Below, piece after piece: positions 8,308-16,240 of a stretch of DNA of 29,302 nt. The notes under the pieces are model-generated. The model was not told where the DNA came from. It saw only the letters and a list, made by a program, of their open reading frames with translations, and did not search any database. The position numbers were made by a program, and so were the translations under genes. Numbering within the stretch: the first letter of the stretch is position 1; every line of letters starts with the position of its first letter. The stretch comes from JAFGSZ01 sp964492185 (GTDB lineage: Bacteria > Bacteroidota > Bacteroidia > Bacteroidales > UBA10428): positions 1-29,302 of the forward strand of contig CAZBJH010000028.1 in the NCBI GenBank assembly GCA_964492185.1. Direction: 5' to 3'.

Positions 8308-9735
8308 CTAAAACCGGTAACTAAGTCCGGTAAAGATACCGAAATTAAGCGGGTAATTATCAATTACCGAATTATTTCCGGGCGTGATAAAGTAATATTT
8401 CATTGAAGGCTCAAGGCTGACCATGAAACTGTTGCTAAGGGGATATTCCAGTGAAACACCAAATGTGCTGCTGGTATTGAGGCCATAGCTGTCTTCCGGC
8501 TCCAGTTCGTATTCCCGGGATTCTATCATGATCGAGGCATTATTACCAATCAAAAGGCCGGTACTTATGCCGCTGAGCAAATGGATATCCATTTTACGGT
8601 CCATCATTTTATAATGCAACATTATTGGAATTTCCAGGTATTCATAATAATGAGTGATGTTCCCGTAAGGAAAAGCGGGTAAGGCAGACTCCGTCTCCCT
8701 GTTATCATTACTGAGAGCAAAATGCTGATCAGTACTCCCGGTTTTAGTATTGGCATCCTGTAATACCTGGGTTGAATTGGAATAATTATTAAGATAAGTA
8801 CTTGCGGAATTGTCTGCAATACTGCTGCTATAAGAGACCTGGGAGTTGATAAGGTTAAGGTTACTGATATGTTGTCCAAGTTTGGAGTAATAGATACCTG
8901 ATTGCAGTATTATTCGATTGCCGGTATTCATTTTCACATTTATTCCGCCCGAATAAGCCGACAGGGCTTCTGTGTCGGGTGATTTCGCGGGAATCTGTCC
9001 CCAGTTGTAATAACTATCCTGATAATCATAATCACTTTTCCCTATTTCCGGTATTCCGGTGGAAAATACCGGGGATACCTGTCCGCCCACCGACCACGAA
9101 ATATTACCTTTTTTCGATTGTTCTTCCATAATCTCTGCATTGTAAGCCAGAATATCATTTGTTGATAATGCTGTGTTTTGATTTTTAGTTGCATGTTTGT
9201 CCTTACCGGATGCGAACACCCTGAAGGCCAGGATCTTTTCTTTCAGTTTCATGCGTATTGGCTCCTGTGCACTGATAATATTATTATCTTTAATTTTCAC
9301 TTCGTATGTTTCTTTGTCTTCATGTACGTTTGTAATTGATCCCATTTCGCTTTTTACAGGGTGCTGTTCATGTTGTGCCGGGGGTGCCTGTGTTGTTTTA
9401 CTGTTACCGGCAACCTGTCCGGACGCGGGATTGTCGGACTGCTTTTGCGATCGACCGGTGCCGTCTTTATGCTGTATCCTCTCAACTTTTTCACTTTGTG
9501 CCGTTTGTTTCAATGCAGAATTCTTCCTGTTGCCAAGAAAGTAATAGCCAATGCCCACTGATAATAACAGAGCCATTACCGCTGCAGCTCTTGTTAATAT
9601 CACTATTGAACGCTTGCGTCCGGGAGTGCTGATCCTTTCAGAAATATTATGCCACACTTTATCCCGCGGATCATCTTCAAAACCCCAAAGCTCATCCCTG
9701 AAAATATCATCAATTTTTTCCCTGTTTCCTGCCAT
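8308..9735 (-). CDS. Putative anti-sigma factor fused to an outer-membrane beta-barrel
   Basis: This 475-residue protein starts at ATG 9735, only 11 bp after the stop of the ECF sigma gene, so the two form an operon. Residues 1-42 are charged and cytosolic, with a DDPRDKVWHNI motif (21-31) of the kind seen at the N-terminus of Bacteroidota sigma-linked membrane proteins. Residues 43-67 form one transmembrane helix preceded by basic residues. Residues about 70-200 are a low-complexity, polar periplasmic linker. Residues about 205-475 have barrel-like strands and end in FGIFTGLSYRF, with the terminal aromatic typical of outer-membrane proteins. The barrel resembles PorT-like domains. The predicted topology spans both membranes. 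Operon position and the cytosolic head suggest that it inhibits the sigma factor; this is inference. Confidence 0.65.
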   Translation of the reverse strand: MAGNREKIDDIFRDELWGFEDDPRDKVWHNISERISTPGRKRSIVILTRAAAVMALLLSVGIGYYFLGNRKNSALKQTAQSEKVERIQHKDGTGRSQKQSDNPASGQVAGNSKTTQAPPAQHEQHPVKSEMGSITNVHEDKETYEVKIKDNNIISAQEPIRMKLKEKILAFRVFASGKDKHATKNQNTALSTNDILAYNAEIMEEQSKKGNISWSVGGQVSPVFSTGIPEIGKSDYDYQDSYYNWGQIPAKSPDTEALSAYSGGINVKMNTGNRIILQSGIYYSKLGQHISNLNLINSQVSYSSSIADNSASTYLNNYSNSTQVLQDANTKTGSTDQHFALSNDNRETESALPAFPYGNITHYYEYLEIPIMLHYKMMDRKMDIHLLSGISTGLLIGNNASIMIESREYELEPEDSYGLNTSSTFGVSLEYPLSNSFMVSLEPSMKYYFITPGNNSVIDNYPLNFGIFTGLSYRF

Positions 9736-9746
9736 AGCCTTATTAT

Positions 9747-10301
9747 CTAATCATTCATTCTTAATGATTCATTATAATAAATTTTCACTTTACCCTGCAA
9801 AATGCTTCTTGCTCTTGAAAGATTTGATTTTGAAGTGCCTTCTGATATATTCAGCATATTAGCGATCTCCTTGTGCGAATATCCTTCAATTGCATAAAGG
9901 TTGAAGATCATCCTGTATCTGGGTGATAACTGCTGAACAAGTTTTAACAGTTCGTCTGCCGAAAGTGACCCGGTAACTTCGTCTGTTTCCGGCCTGTCTG
10001 CTATCTGTAAATGATCATTAATACTGATCACATGGTACTGGTTTCTGTATTTTTCCATAGCCGTGTTGATCATAATTCGCCTGATCCATCCTTCAAATGC
10101 CCCTCTGAACTGAAACTGGTGGATTTTTTGAAAAACTTTTACAAACCCATCCTGCAACACATCCTGGGCATCATCATAACAGTTCGAATACCGGAGGCAA
10201 ACACCAAACATTTTCGCTTTGAATTTTTCGTAAAGTTCGCGTTGAGCTTGTTGTTTTCCTTCCTGGCACGCTTTTATGATATGTTCTAACTTATCAACCA
10301 A
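9747..10301 (-). CDS. ECF-type RNA polymerase sigma-70 family factor
   Basis: This 184-residue protein has the two-domain layout of ECF sigma factors. Region 2 lies at about 23-90 (LYEKFKAKMFGVCLRY, DDAQDVLQDGFVKVFQKI, then GWIRRIMINTAMEKYR). Region 4 lies at about 117-170 (LQQLSPRYRMIFNLYAIEGY-like segment, then the helix-turn-helix HKEIANMLNISEGTSKSNLS). It directs RNA polymerase to alternative promoters, probably for envelope functions given its partner. The start appears to be TTG at 10301 because no ATG lies upstream in frame and homology-like sequence begins at once. A TATTTTTG box (10322-10329, minus strand) lies just upstream. The next gene, 11 bp downstream, encodes the probable anti-sigma/outer-membrane protein. 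Confidence 0.92.
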   Translation of the reverse strand: MVDKLEHIIKACQEGKQQAQRELYEKFKAKMFGVCLRYSNCYDDAQDVLQDGFVKVFQKIHQFQFRGAFEGWIRRIMINTAMEKYRNQYHVISINDHLQIADRPETDEVTGSLSADELLKLVQQLSPRYRMIFNLYAIEGYSHKEIANMLNISEGTSKSNLSRARSILQGKVKIYYNESLRMND

Positions 10302-10321
10302 TGGTACCTGAGATAATACTT

Positions 10322-10329
10322 CAAAAATA
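10322..10329 (-). promoter_or_regulatory. Candidate -7 box (TATTTTTG) for the ECF sigma operon
   Basis: The minus strand reads TATTTTTG, a full match to TAnnTTTG. It predicts a leader of about 15 nt before the TTG start at 10301. No convincing -33 TTTG lies 19-21 bases upstream. The remainder of the gene-free stretch 10302-10722 holds the sigma-54 promoter and inverted repeat listed separately; I see no gene in it. Confidence 0.35.
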
Positions 10330-10556
10330 CGTATATTTTATACTATCCCTTTTTCATACATTCTTTTATTTGATATGTTTTATTTGTTAGATGCATTAAT
10401 AATGAATAGGGTTGCGTGAAGGCTTTTGCTTCATTATTGGCTTCCCCCGGCTAAAGGTTGAATAAATTTATAAAGATCTGCCACAAACCTGTCACATGAA
10501 TAATATAGCTCAAAAGTTTCCAAAATACCGGCAGCTCAGGCCGGAAATACGATAAT

Positions 10557-10579
10557 CGGAACTGTACACATACGAACAG
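10557..10579. promoter_or_regulatory. Candidate enhancer (activator) site upstream of the MacAB-like operon
   Basis: GGAACTGT (10557-10564) and GAACAGT (10573-10579) form an inverted repeat (ACTGT-N10-ACAGT). It sits about 100-120 bp upstream of the -24 box at 10677, the usual distance for an NtrC-type activator. The GAACAGT half-site also occurs in the palindrome at 19035-19052 before the permease gene. This is inferred from position and short similarity only. Confidence 0.3.
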
Positions 10580-10676
10580 TAATTGTATCAAACCGTGCGT
10601 TTTTAACAATTTTTTAAATACCTTTTTCGTTATAAGTTTTTATTAATATGCTGTTATTCAGAATAGAGAAGGTTTA

Positions 10677-10692
10677 CGGCATGAATTTTGCT
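10677..10692 (+). promoter_or_regulatory. Sigma-54 (-24/-12) promoter of the MacAB-like operon
   Basis: The sequence CGGCATGAATTTTGCT matches the sigma-54 consensus TGGCAC-N5-TTGC: GG at 10678-10679, GC at 10690-10691 with exactly ten bases between, and an intact TTGCT -12 element. Transcription would start near 10703, giving a leader of about 20 nt before ATG 10723. It shares GGCATGAA with the promoter at 19111-19126. Transcription from such promoters needs an AAA+ activator such as the one encoded at 17604-18968. Confidence 0.65.
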
Positions 10693-10722
10693 TTTAACGG
10701 GAAAATAACAAAAAAATAATTT

Positions 10723-11418
10723 ATGATCCACCTAAAACAGTTACACAAATCCTATGTTACAGGTAATAACCGCTTACACGTTTTAAAAGGCATTGATCTG
10801 ACCATAGAGCGTGGTGAACTTGTATCCGTCATGGGTTCTTCAGGCTCGGGAAAATCCACCTTACTTAACATAATTGGCATTCTCGATGCATATGATACGG
10901 GTAATTATTATCTTGACGATACTCTTATAAAGAATCTGAACGAAAGAAAGGCGGCCTATTACAGGAACCAAATGATAGGATTCGTTTTTCAGTCTTTTAA
11001 TCTTATCTCTTTCAAGAATGCGATGGAGAATGTTGCTCTCCCTTTGTATTACCAGAAAGTAGGACGAAAGAAGCGAAATAAGATCGCGCTTGAATATCTT
11101 GAAAGAATGGGTATGCTTGAATGGGCCATGCACACACCCGGCGAATTATCAGGCGGGCAAAAGCAACGTATAGCTATTGCAAGGGCTATGATCTCGCGCC
11201 CGAAGATCATACTTGCTGACGAACCTACCGGGGCCCTGGATTCAAAAACCTCATTTGAAGTAATGGAGATCATGCAGGAGGTTAACAGGGAAGGTATAAC
11301 AGTTATTATAGTTACCCACGAACATGATATTGCCGAACGTACAGGCCGTATCATTCATTTACAGGATGGCATAATAGACAAAGAATTAAAACCTGTTGAA
11401 CTGCAGCGCTATGCTTGA
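10723..11418 (+). CDS. ABC transporter ATP-binding protein (MacB/LolD type)
   Basis: This 231-residue ATPase powers the membrane transporter formed with the next two genes. It has Walker A GSSGSGKS (38-45), a Q-loop (FVFQSFNLI), the signature LSGGQKQRIAIARA (about 142-155), Walker B IILADEPTGALD (about 161-172) and the switch histidine in VTHEHD. The LSGGQKQR signature and ADEPTGALDS segment place it in the MacB/LolD/FtsE group, which drives mechanotransmission rather than classical transport. It is the first gene of a tight operon: its stop overlaps the next start by 8 bases. A sigma-54 promoter lies just upstream. The start ATG 10723 is preceded by an A-rich leader without a Shine-Dalgarno sequence. 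Confidence 0.95.
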   Translation: MIHLKQLHKSYVTGNNRLHVLKGIDLTIERGELVSVMGSSGSGKSTLLNIIGILDAYDTGNYYLDDTLIKNLNERKAAYYRNQMIGFVFQSFNLISFKNAMENVALPLYYQKVGRKKRNKIALEYLERMGMLEWAMHTPGELSGGQKQRIAIARAMISRPKIILADEPTGALDSKTSFEVMEIMQEVNREGITVIIVTHEHDIAERTGRIIHLQDGIIDKELKPVELQRYA

Positions 11419-12646
11419 CGGAGATAAATGGCAGGAAATACTGAGTACGATCAGTAAGAACAAGCTTCGTACCTTCCTTACTGCATTTAGTGTGGCATGG
11501 GGTATATTTATGCTTGTAATCCTGCTCGGGTCGGGTACAGGACTACAAAACGGGATCAACCGGGAATTCAGCGGTGAGGCAACCAATGCCATATGGATAT
11601 GGGGCGGCCAGACAAGCAAACCATACAAGGGCATGAAACCCGGACGGCATATACGCCTGAAAGATGCGGATTACTCGGAAACAAAATCGAACATCGACGG
11701 AGTTGAATATATCTCAGGGAGGTATTATATAGGTGGTAATAGTCAGGTAAGTTACAAAAATGAATACGGCTCTTTTAACGTCAACAGTGCACATCCTGAT
11801 TTTATGCATATTGAAAAAATTGAGATGGTCAGGGGGCGGTATATCAATGTCATTGATATTAAAAAATGGAGGAAGGTAGCTATTATTAGCGAAATGGTTC
11901 AGGAATCACTGTTTAAGGATGAAGATCCTATGGGTAAGTATCTCAAATTGAATGGCATTCCTTTTAAAGTAGTGGGTATTTATACTGACCTTGATATTCG
12001 TAACAGGGGGCTCCGTACTATTTATATACCCATTACATCTGCCCAGGCAGTGTTTAACGGCAGAGGCCGTATACATAATTTTGTTGTCACTACCGGTGAT
12101 GCCTCCGTAGCTGAAAGCAAAGTTATTGAAGATAATATTATTAAATCCATTGCCAGGCGACATACTTTTGATCCTGAAGATGATCGGGCAATAGGACACT
12201 GGAATGCATCGGAGAATTACCAGCAGTTTCAGAATTTATTTGCTGGTATTCGTATTTTTATCTGGATGATCGGGGTAGGCACGCTCATTGCCGGTGTGGT
12301 AGGGGTAAGCAATATAATGATGATAGTGGTGACCGAAAGGACCAAGGAAATTGGTATTCGCAAAGCTATTGGTGCCACCCCGGGATCGGTACTTAATCTG
12401 ATAATTCTTGAGTCGGTATTGATCATAGCCGTTTCAGGTTATACAGGTATGGTTATGGGTATCGGACTACTTGAATTGCTGTCGCCCGTGTTTGAAAATA
12501 TTCCTTTTATCTATCAGCCTGAGATTGACGTTAAGGTTGCTGTTGCTGCTACCGTGATCCTGGTATTATGCGGTGTTATAGCCGGATATATGCCATCGAG
12601 AAAGGCAGCGAGGATTAAACCGGTAATTGCTTTAAGGGACGAATGA
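11411..12646 (+). CDS. MacB-like ABC transporter permease (first copy)
   Basis: I chose ATG 11411 (411 aa, MLDGDKWQEIL), which matches the start of its paralogue downstream (TDKWQEIF); a TTG at 11396 is possible. The architecture is MacB without the ATPase: a transmembrane helix at about 19-43, a large periplasmic MacB_PCD domain (about 45-270), then three FtsX-type helices (about 278-305, 326-357, 375-398). The motif TKEIGIRKAIGATPGSVL follows the second helix and is the usual coupling segment for the ATPase. The protein is about 45% like the next gene by eye, so the two probably form a heterodimeric permease. The stop overlaps the next start (ATGA). Confidence 0.92.
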   Translation: MLDGDKWQEILSTISKNKLRTFLTAFSVAWGIFMLVILLGSGTGLQNGINREFSGEATNAIWIWGGQTSKPYKGMKPGRHIRLKDADYSETKSNIDGVEYISGRYYIGGNSQVSYKNEYGSFNVNSAHPDFMHIEKIEMVRGRYINVIDIKKWRKVAIISEMVQESLFKDEDPMGKYLKLNGIPFKVVGIYTDLDIRNRGLRTIYIPITSAQAVFNGRGRIHNFVVTTGDASVAESKVIEDNIIKSIARRHTFDPEDDRAIGHWNASENYQQFQNLFAGIRIFIWMIGVGTLIAGVVGVSNIMMIVVTERTKEIGIRKAIGATPGSVLNLIILESVLIIAVSGYTGMVMGIGLLELLSPVFENIPFIYQPEIDVKVAVAATVILVLCGVIAGYMPSRKAARIKPVIALRDE

Positions 12647-13917
12647 TGAGACTAATTGATACGGATAAGTGGCAGGAGATCTTTCATACTCTCCGGAAAA
12701 ACAAACTAAGGACCGTCCTTACTGCTTTTGGTGTGTTCTGGGGTATTTTTATGCTCATTATTATGCTGGGATCGGGCAGGGGGCTTGAGAATGCTATTTT
12801 TCATGATTTCGGGAATTTTGCTTCCAACAGTGCTTTTATATGGACCCGAAGTACTACCATTCCTTATAAAGGTTTTCCGCGGGGCAGGAGGTTTGATCTG
12901 AACAATGATGATATGGCTGCCCTGAAAAGGGCTGTTCCGGAGATTGACCTTCTGGCACCACGCCTGGAAGCATGGGGGAGTGATGCAAACAATGTTATCA
13001 GGGGCGATAAATACGGTGCATTCACGATTTTTGGTGATTATCCGGAATTTAACCTGATAGATCCGCAGGTAATACTTAAAGGCAGGTTTATCAATTATAA
13101 TGATGTACGGGAAAAGCGCAAGGTGGCCGTGATAGGCACACGCGTAAGGGAAATACTTTTTGAGGAAGATGAAGAAGCAGTGGGACAGTACATCAGAATA
13201 CAAGGGATATACTGGCAGGTGATCGGGGTTTTTAAACCGGGCAGCCAGGCCATGAGCTTTGGCGGAGATAAGGAGGAAACCATTTTTTTACCTTTTACCA
13301 GCCTGCAAAAGGCATATAATTTTGGTGATGTCGTCCATTTTTTTTCTGTGACGGCAAAGGATGGTGTCCCGTCTTCATATGTTGAGGATCGTTGTCTTGA
13401 GTTGCTGGCAGATAGAAAAAGTATACATCCCGATGATGACCGTGCTTTTGGACATTTCAATGTTGAACGGGAATTTAACCAGATGAAGGGCTTATTTACC
13501 GGTATAAGTGTGATAATGTGGTTTGTGGGGATAGGCACTTTGCTGGCCGGAACCATTGGTGTGAGTAATATCATGCTGATAATAATCCGTGAGAGGACCA
13601 GGGAAATTGGTATTCAGCGGGCACTGGGGGCTACTCCCTTCAAGGTGATCTCACAGATCGTCCAGGAAGCGATTTTCCTTACTACACTGGCAGGATTCAT
13701 AGGATTGTCCGTGGGTATTTCAATCGTAGGGTCTGTTGAGTACATGTTAAACAAGCTGAATGCCGAAGCGGAAATGTTCAGAAATCCGGAGGTGGACCTG
13801 AGGGTGGCGGTGATAGCCCTGATAGTGCTGGTCATCTCTGGTATTATTGCCGGATTTATTCCTGCACGGCGGGCAGTCAGGATTAAGCCTATTGAGGCTA
13901 TAAGGCAGGAGAATTGA
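12643..13917 (+). CDS. MacB-like ABC transporter permease (second copy)
   Basis: This 424-residue protein is a paralogue of the preceding permease, starting in an ATGA overlap (12643). It has an N-terminal helix (about 21-44), a large periplasmic domain, and C-terminal FtsX helices (about 287-312, 338-365, 383-408). The conserved REIGIQRALGATPFKV coupling segment corresponds to REIGIRKAIGAT in MacB. With the ATPase and the HlyD-like adaptor it should form a tripartite exporter; candidate substrates for this family are peptides, lipids or antimicrobial compounds, not determined here. A split permease pair with one separate ATPase is common in Bacteroidota, unlike the single fused MacB of Proteobacteria. 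Confidence 0.92.
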   Translation: MMRLIDTDKWQEIFHTLRKNKLRTVLTAFGVFWGIFMLIIMLGSGRGLENAIFHDFGNFASNSAFIWTRSTTIPYKGFPRGRRFDLNNDDMAALKRAVPEIDLLAPRLEAWGSDANNVIRGDKYGAFTIFGDYPEFNLIDPQVILKGRFINYNDVREKRKVAVIGTRVREILFEEDEEAVGQYIRIQGIYWQVIGVFKPGSQAMSFGGDKEETIFLPFTSLQKAYNFGDVVHFFSVTAKDGVPSSYVEDRCLELLADRKSIHPDDDRAFGHFNVEREFNQMKGLFTGISVIMWFVGIGTLLAGTIGVSNIMLIIIRERTREIGIQRALGATPFKVISQIVQEAIFLTTLAGFIGLSVGISIVGSVEYMLNKLNAEAEMFRNPEVDLRVAVIALIVLVISGIIAGFIPARRAVRIKPIEAIRQEN

Positions 13918-13951
13918 TTTCAGTAAAAAATAAACAGTTATATAAATATCT

Positions 13952-15076
13952 ATGAAAAAAATACTTAGAATAATACTTGTTTTAGGGATTATCGGCTTGT
14001 TTGGAGTAACAGCCTTTTACCTTTATAAAAAATCAAAAAAGCAGGACACTGTATTTGAAACCAAAACCCCTTTTGTTTCCACGGTCACCAGGAAAACCAT
14101 AGCTACCGGCTCGGTTGTGCCGAGGAGGGAAATTGAGATTAAGCCTCGTGTGTCGGGAATTGTTGGGGAGATTTATATTCAGCCGGGTAAAATAGTAAAG
14201 GCCGGGGATCTGATCGCCAAAATCAAGATCATACCCGATATGGAAAGGTTAAATTCTGCCGAATCAAGGTTGAAAAGAGCAAAAATAAGCTATGAGGAAG
14301 CGAAGATCGAATACGAAAGGCAAAAAGAGGTATTTGACGGAGGGGTTATTTCGGAAGCCGACTTTCAGAATTTCAGATTACAATACAGGACAGCTGCCGA
14401 AGAGCTTGATGCAGCCGAAAACAACCTGCAACTTATCAAAGAGGGTGTAACCAAACGATCAGGAGAGATCACCAATACTCTTATACGTTCAACAATTCAG
14501 GGCATGGTGCTTGATGTTCCGGTGGAGATAGGGAATTCCGTGATAGAAGCGAATACTTTTAACGCGGGGACTACCATAGCCACGGTGGCTGATATGGGTG
14601 AAATGGTGTTTGAAGGCAAGGTAGATGAAACCGAGGTGGGGAAGATAAAGACAGGAATGAACCTTATTCTGTCTATTGGAGCGATCGAAGATGAACAGTT
14701 CAACGCGTTTCTTGAATATATAGCACCCAAAGGAATTGAAGAGAACGGAGCCATACAGTTTGAGATAAAGGCAGATGTAAAGCTTAAGGAAGACTATTTT
14801 ATCAGGGCCGGTTACAGTGCCAACGCGGATATTGTGCTGGAAAAAAAAGACAGCGTTATGGTGATTCCTGAAAGCCTGCTGAAATTTGAGAAGGAGGGGG
14901 ATTCTGCCTATGTAGAAGTGGAAACCCAGCCCCAGGTATTTGAAAAACGTTACATTCAAACCGGTATTTCAGACGGGATCAATATTGAAGTCATCTCGGG
15001 TGTATCCATGGAAGATAAGATCAAAGCCACAGAGGTTCCGGTTGAGAAAAAGAAAAAGGATCAGTCACAAACATAG
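13952..15076 (+). CDS. Periplasmic adaptor subunit (HlyD/MacA family)
   Basis: This 374-residue protein has an N-terminal transmembrane anchor (about 5-25). Residues about 60-92 hold the lipoyl/biotinyl-like half (RVSGIVGEIYIQPGKIVKAG), followed by a coiled-coil hairpin (about 95-165), the second lipoyl half, a beta-barrel region and a membrane-proximal C-terminal domain. Such adaptors bridge an inner-membrane transporter to an outer-membrane TolC-type channel. It lies 34 bp after the second permease, in the same operon. No TolC-like gene follows in this window, so the channel must be encoded elsewhere. The lysine-rich tail (EKKKKDQSQT) is unusual but not informative. Confidence 0.92.
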   Translation: MKKILRIILVLGIIGLFGVTAFYLYKKSKKQDTVFETKTPFVSTVTRKTIATGSVVPRREIEIKPRVSGIVGEIYIQPGKIVKAGDLIAKIKIIPDMERLNSAESRLKRAKISYEEAKIEYERQKEVFDGGVISEADFQNFRLQYRTAAEELDAAENNLQLIKEGVTKRSGEITNTLIRSTIQGMVLDVPVEIGNSVIEANTFNAGTTIATVADMGEMVFEGKVDETEVGKIKTGMNLILSIGAIEDEQFNAFLEYIAPKGIEENGAIQFEIKADVKLKEDYFIRAGYSANADIVLEKKDSVMVIPESLLKFEKEGDSAYVEVETQPQVFEKRYIQTGISDGINIEVISGVSMEDKIKATEVPVEKKKKDQSQT

Positions 15077-15154
15077 TCCGTATTATCATGCGTTAGGCTA
15101 AGGTTATATGCCGGGCGTTTAAAGCTGAAAATTCACAAATAATTCAGGAAAGGG

Positions 15155-15162
15155 TAGTTTTG
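15155..15162 (+). promoter_or_regulatory. Candidate -7 box (TAGTTTTG) for the thioesterase gene
   Basis: TAGTTTTG is a full match to TAnnTTTG and lies 60 bp before ATG 15222, within the 145 bp gap after the exporter operon. It suggests that the thioesterase has its own housekeeping promoter. A spaced -33 TTTG is not evident. Confidence 0.35.
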
Positions 15163-15221
15163 TTATTTTTTGGCAGGTTCTGCTAATTACGGTATTTTTA
15201 TGGCCTCAGAAAACTATCATT

Positions 15222-15971
15222 ATGGGCAAAGAATTAAAAGCAGTCCGTACAGAACACTTTAAACTGAATTCTGTTCAGGTGGATTTCAAAAAGCAAATAC
15301 GTATAAACAGTCTGACTCATATATTGCAGGAAGCAGCTGGTATTCATGCCGAACATCTCGGATTCGGATATGAAAATATGAGATCGAAGGGACTGGTTTG
15401 GATGCTTTCCAGAATGCTGATACGAATAAATGAATACCCCCGATGGGAAGATGATGTAAGCATAACTACCTGGCCAAAGGGCTTGAACCGCCTGTTTTAT
15501 ATGAGGGATTATAAAGTAACAGATTCGTCAGGTAAAGAGTTGGCCGTTGCCACTTCATACTGGTTATTGATCAATCTTAAATCGCGGAGACCGAAAATTT
15601 ACGATGAGCACAGAGCCGTTATGGAAAGGATGAAAGATCACCATGCCATGGAAGAGCCGGTCGAAAACCTTCGTGAGGCTGTGCCTGATGAAGTTTTCAG
15701 GCATAAAACCAAATATTCGGAATTTGATATGAATGAACATGTTAACAGTAACCGTTATGCCGAATGGATCATGGATACTTTTTCACCCGGTTGGCATAAA
15801 AATAATAATGTCAGACATATTCAGCTTTCGTATCTTAATGAAATTAAGTTTAATGAGGAGATTACAATTAATAAAGAACACATATCAGAAAGTGAACATT
15901 TATTTGAAGGAATAAAATCCGACGGGAAATCATGTTTTCGGGCGAGAGTGGTGTGGGGGAGTGAACAGTGA
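15222..15971 (+). CDS. Acyl-ACP thioesterase (FatA/FatB-like)
   Basis: This 249-residue protein hydrolyses acyl-acyl carrier protein to release free fatty acids. It has the double-hotdog layout of bacterial acyl-ACP thioesterases: the first half (about 5-135) carries LTHILQEAAGIHAEHLGFGY and VWMLSRMLIRINEYPRWED, and the second half (about 155-249) carries FDMNEHVNSNRYAEWI. In the latter, D169, N171 and H173 match the catalytic D-x-N-x-H arrangement, and a Glu in the LSYLNEIKFNE segment may supply the last residue. Start is ATG 15222. The last codons and stop (TGA at 15969-15971) lie inside the heptanucleotide repeat that follows, so the C-terminus (GSEQ) is set by the repeat. Confidence 0.9.
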   Translation: MGKELKAVRTEHFKLNSVQVDFKKQIRINSLTHILQEAAGIHAEHLGFGYENMRSKGLVWMLSRMLIRINEYPRWEDDVSITTWPKGLNRLFYMRDYKVTDSSGKELAVATSYWLLINLKSRRPKIYDEHRAVMERMKDHHAMEEPVENLREAVPDEVFRHKTKYSEFDMNEHVNSNRYAEWIMDTFSPGWHKNNNVRHIQLSYLNEIKFNEEITINKEHISESEHLFEGIKSDGKSCFRARVVWGSEQ

Positions 15972-16086
15972 ACAGTGAACAGTGGACAGTGGACAGTGAA
16001 CAGTGAACAGTGAACAGTGGACAGTGGACAGTGGACAGTGAACAGTGAACAGTGGATAGTGAACAGTGAACAGTGGACAGTGAGTA
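15961..16086. repeat. Heptanucleotide tandem repeat, 18 units of GTGAACA/GTGGACA
   Basis: Eighteen 7-bp units run without interruption. Most read GTGAACA or GTGGACA; single variants are GTGGATA and a final GTGAGTA. The A/G choice at position 4 follows no simple order. The first two units contain the end of the thioesterase gene. Because 7 is not a multiple of 3, the repeat is read in all frames with period 21; the opposite strand is therefore falsely open. Expansion by slippage is likely. The rest of 16087-16240 contains no gene that I can support. Confidence 0.93.
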
Positions 16087-16121
16087 GTGTGGTTTGCATA
16101 GGTTGGTGGTAAAGGATGGGG

Positions 16122-16142
16122 TAATCGGTATTCGGTAATCGG
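16122..16142. repeat. Second heptanucleotide repeat (TAATCGG, TATTCGG, TAATCGG)
   Basis: Three consecutive 7-bp units with one substitution lie 36 bp after the main repeat. The unit is unrelated in sequence but has the same length, which suggests a shared generating process. The short length makes chance possible. Confidence 0.5.
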
Positions 16143-16240
16143 GTTTTTAACAAAAACATATGGATTTCAGGTTGCAGTTCTTGTGGTTAAATCCCACTGA
16201 CTCGCGCGTATTTGCAAAACGTGTGCATAAAAGTTGAGTC

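Noticed and set aside
11396..11410. Upstream TTG start for the first MacB-like permease
   Set aside because: ATG 11411 matches the paralogue's N-terminus and gives the short overlap typical of this operon.
15175..15195. Sigma-54-like TTGGCAGGTTCTGC before the thioesterase gene
   Set aside because: Only eight bases separate GG and GC; ten are required.
15961..16086. CRISPR array
   Set aside because: Units are 7 bp with no spacers and no cas genes nearby.
15821..16159. Minus-strand open frame with repeated TVHCSLF peptides
   Set aside because: It is the heptanucleotide satellite read with period 21, and it overlaps the thioesterase gene; no independent coding signal.
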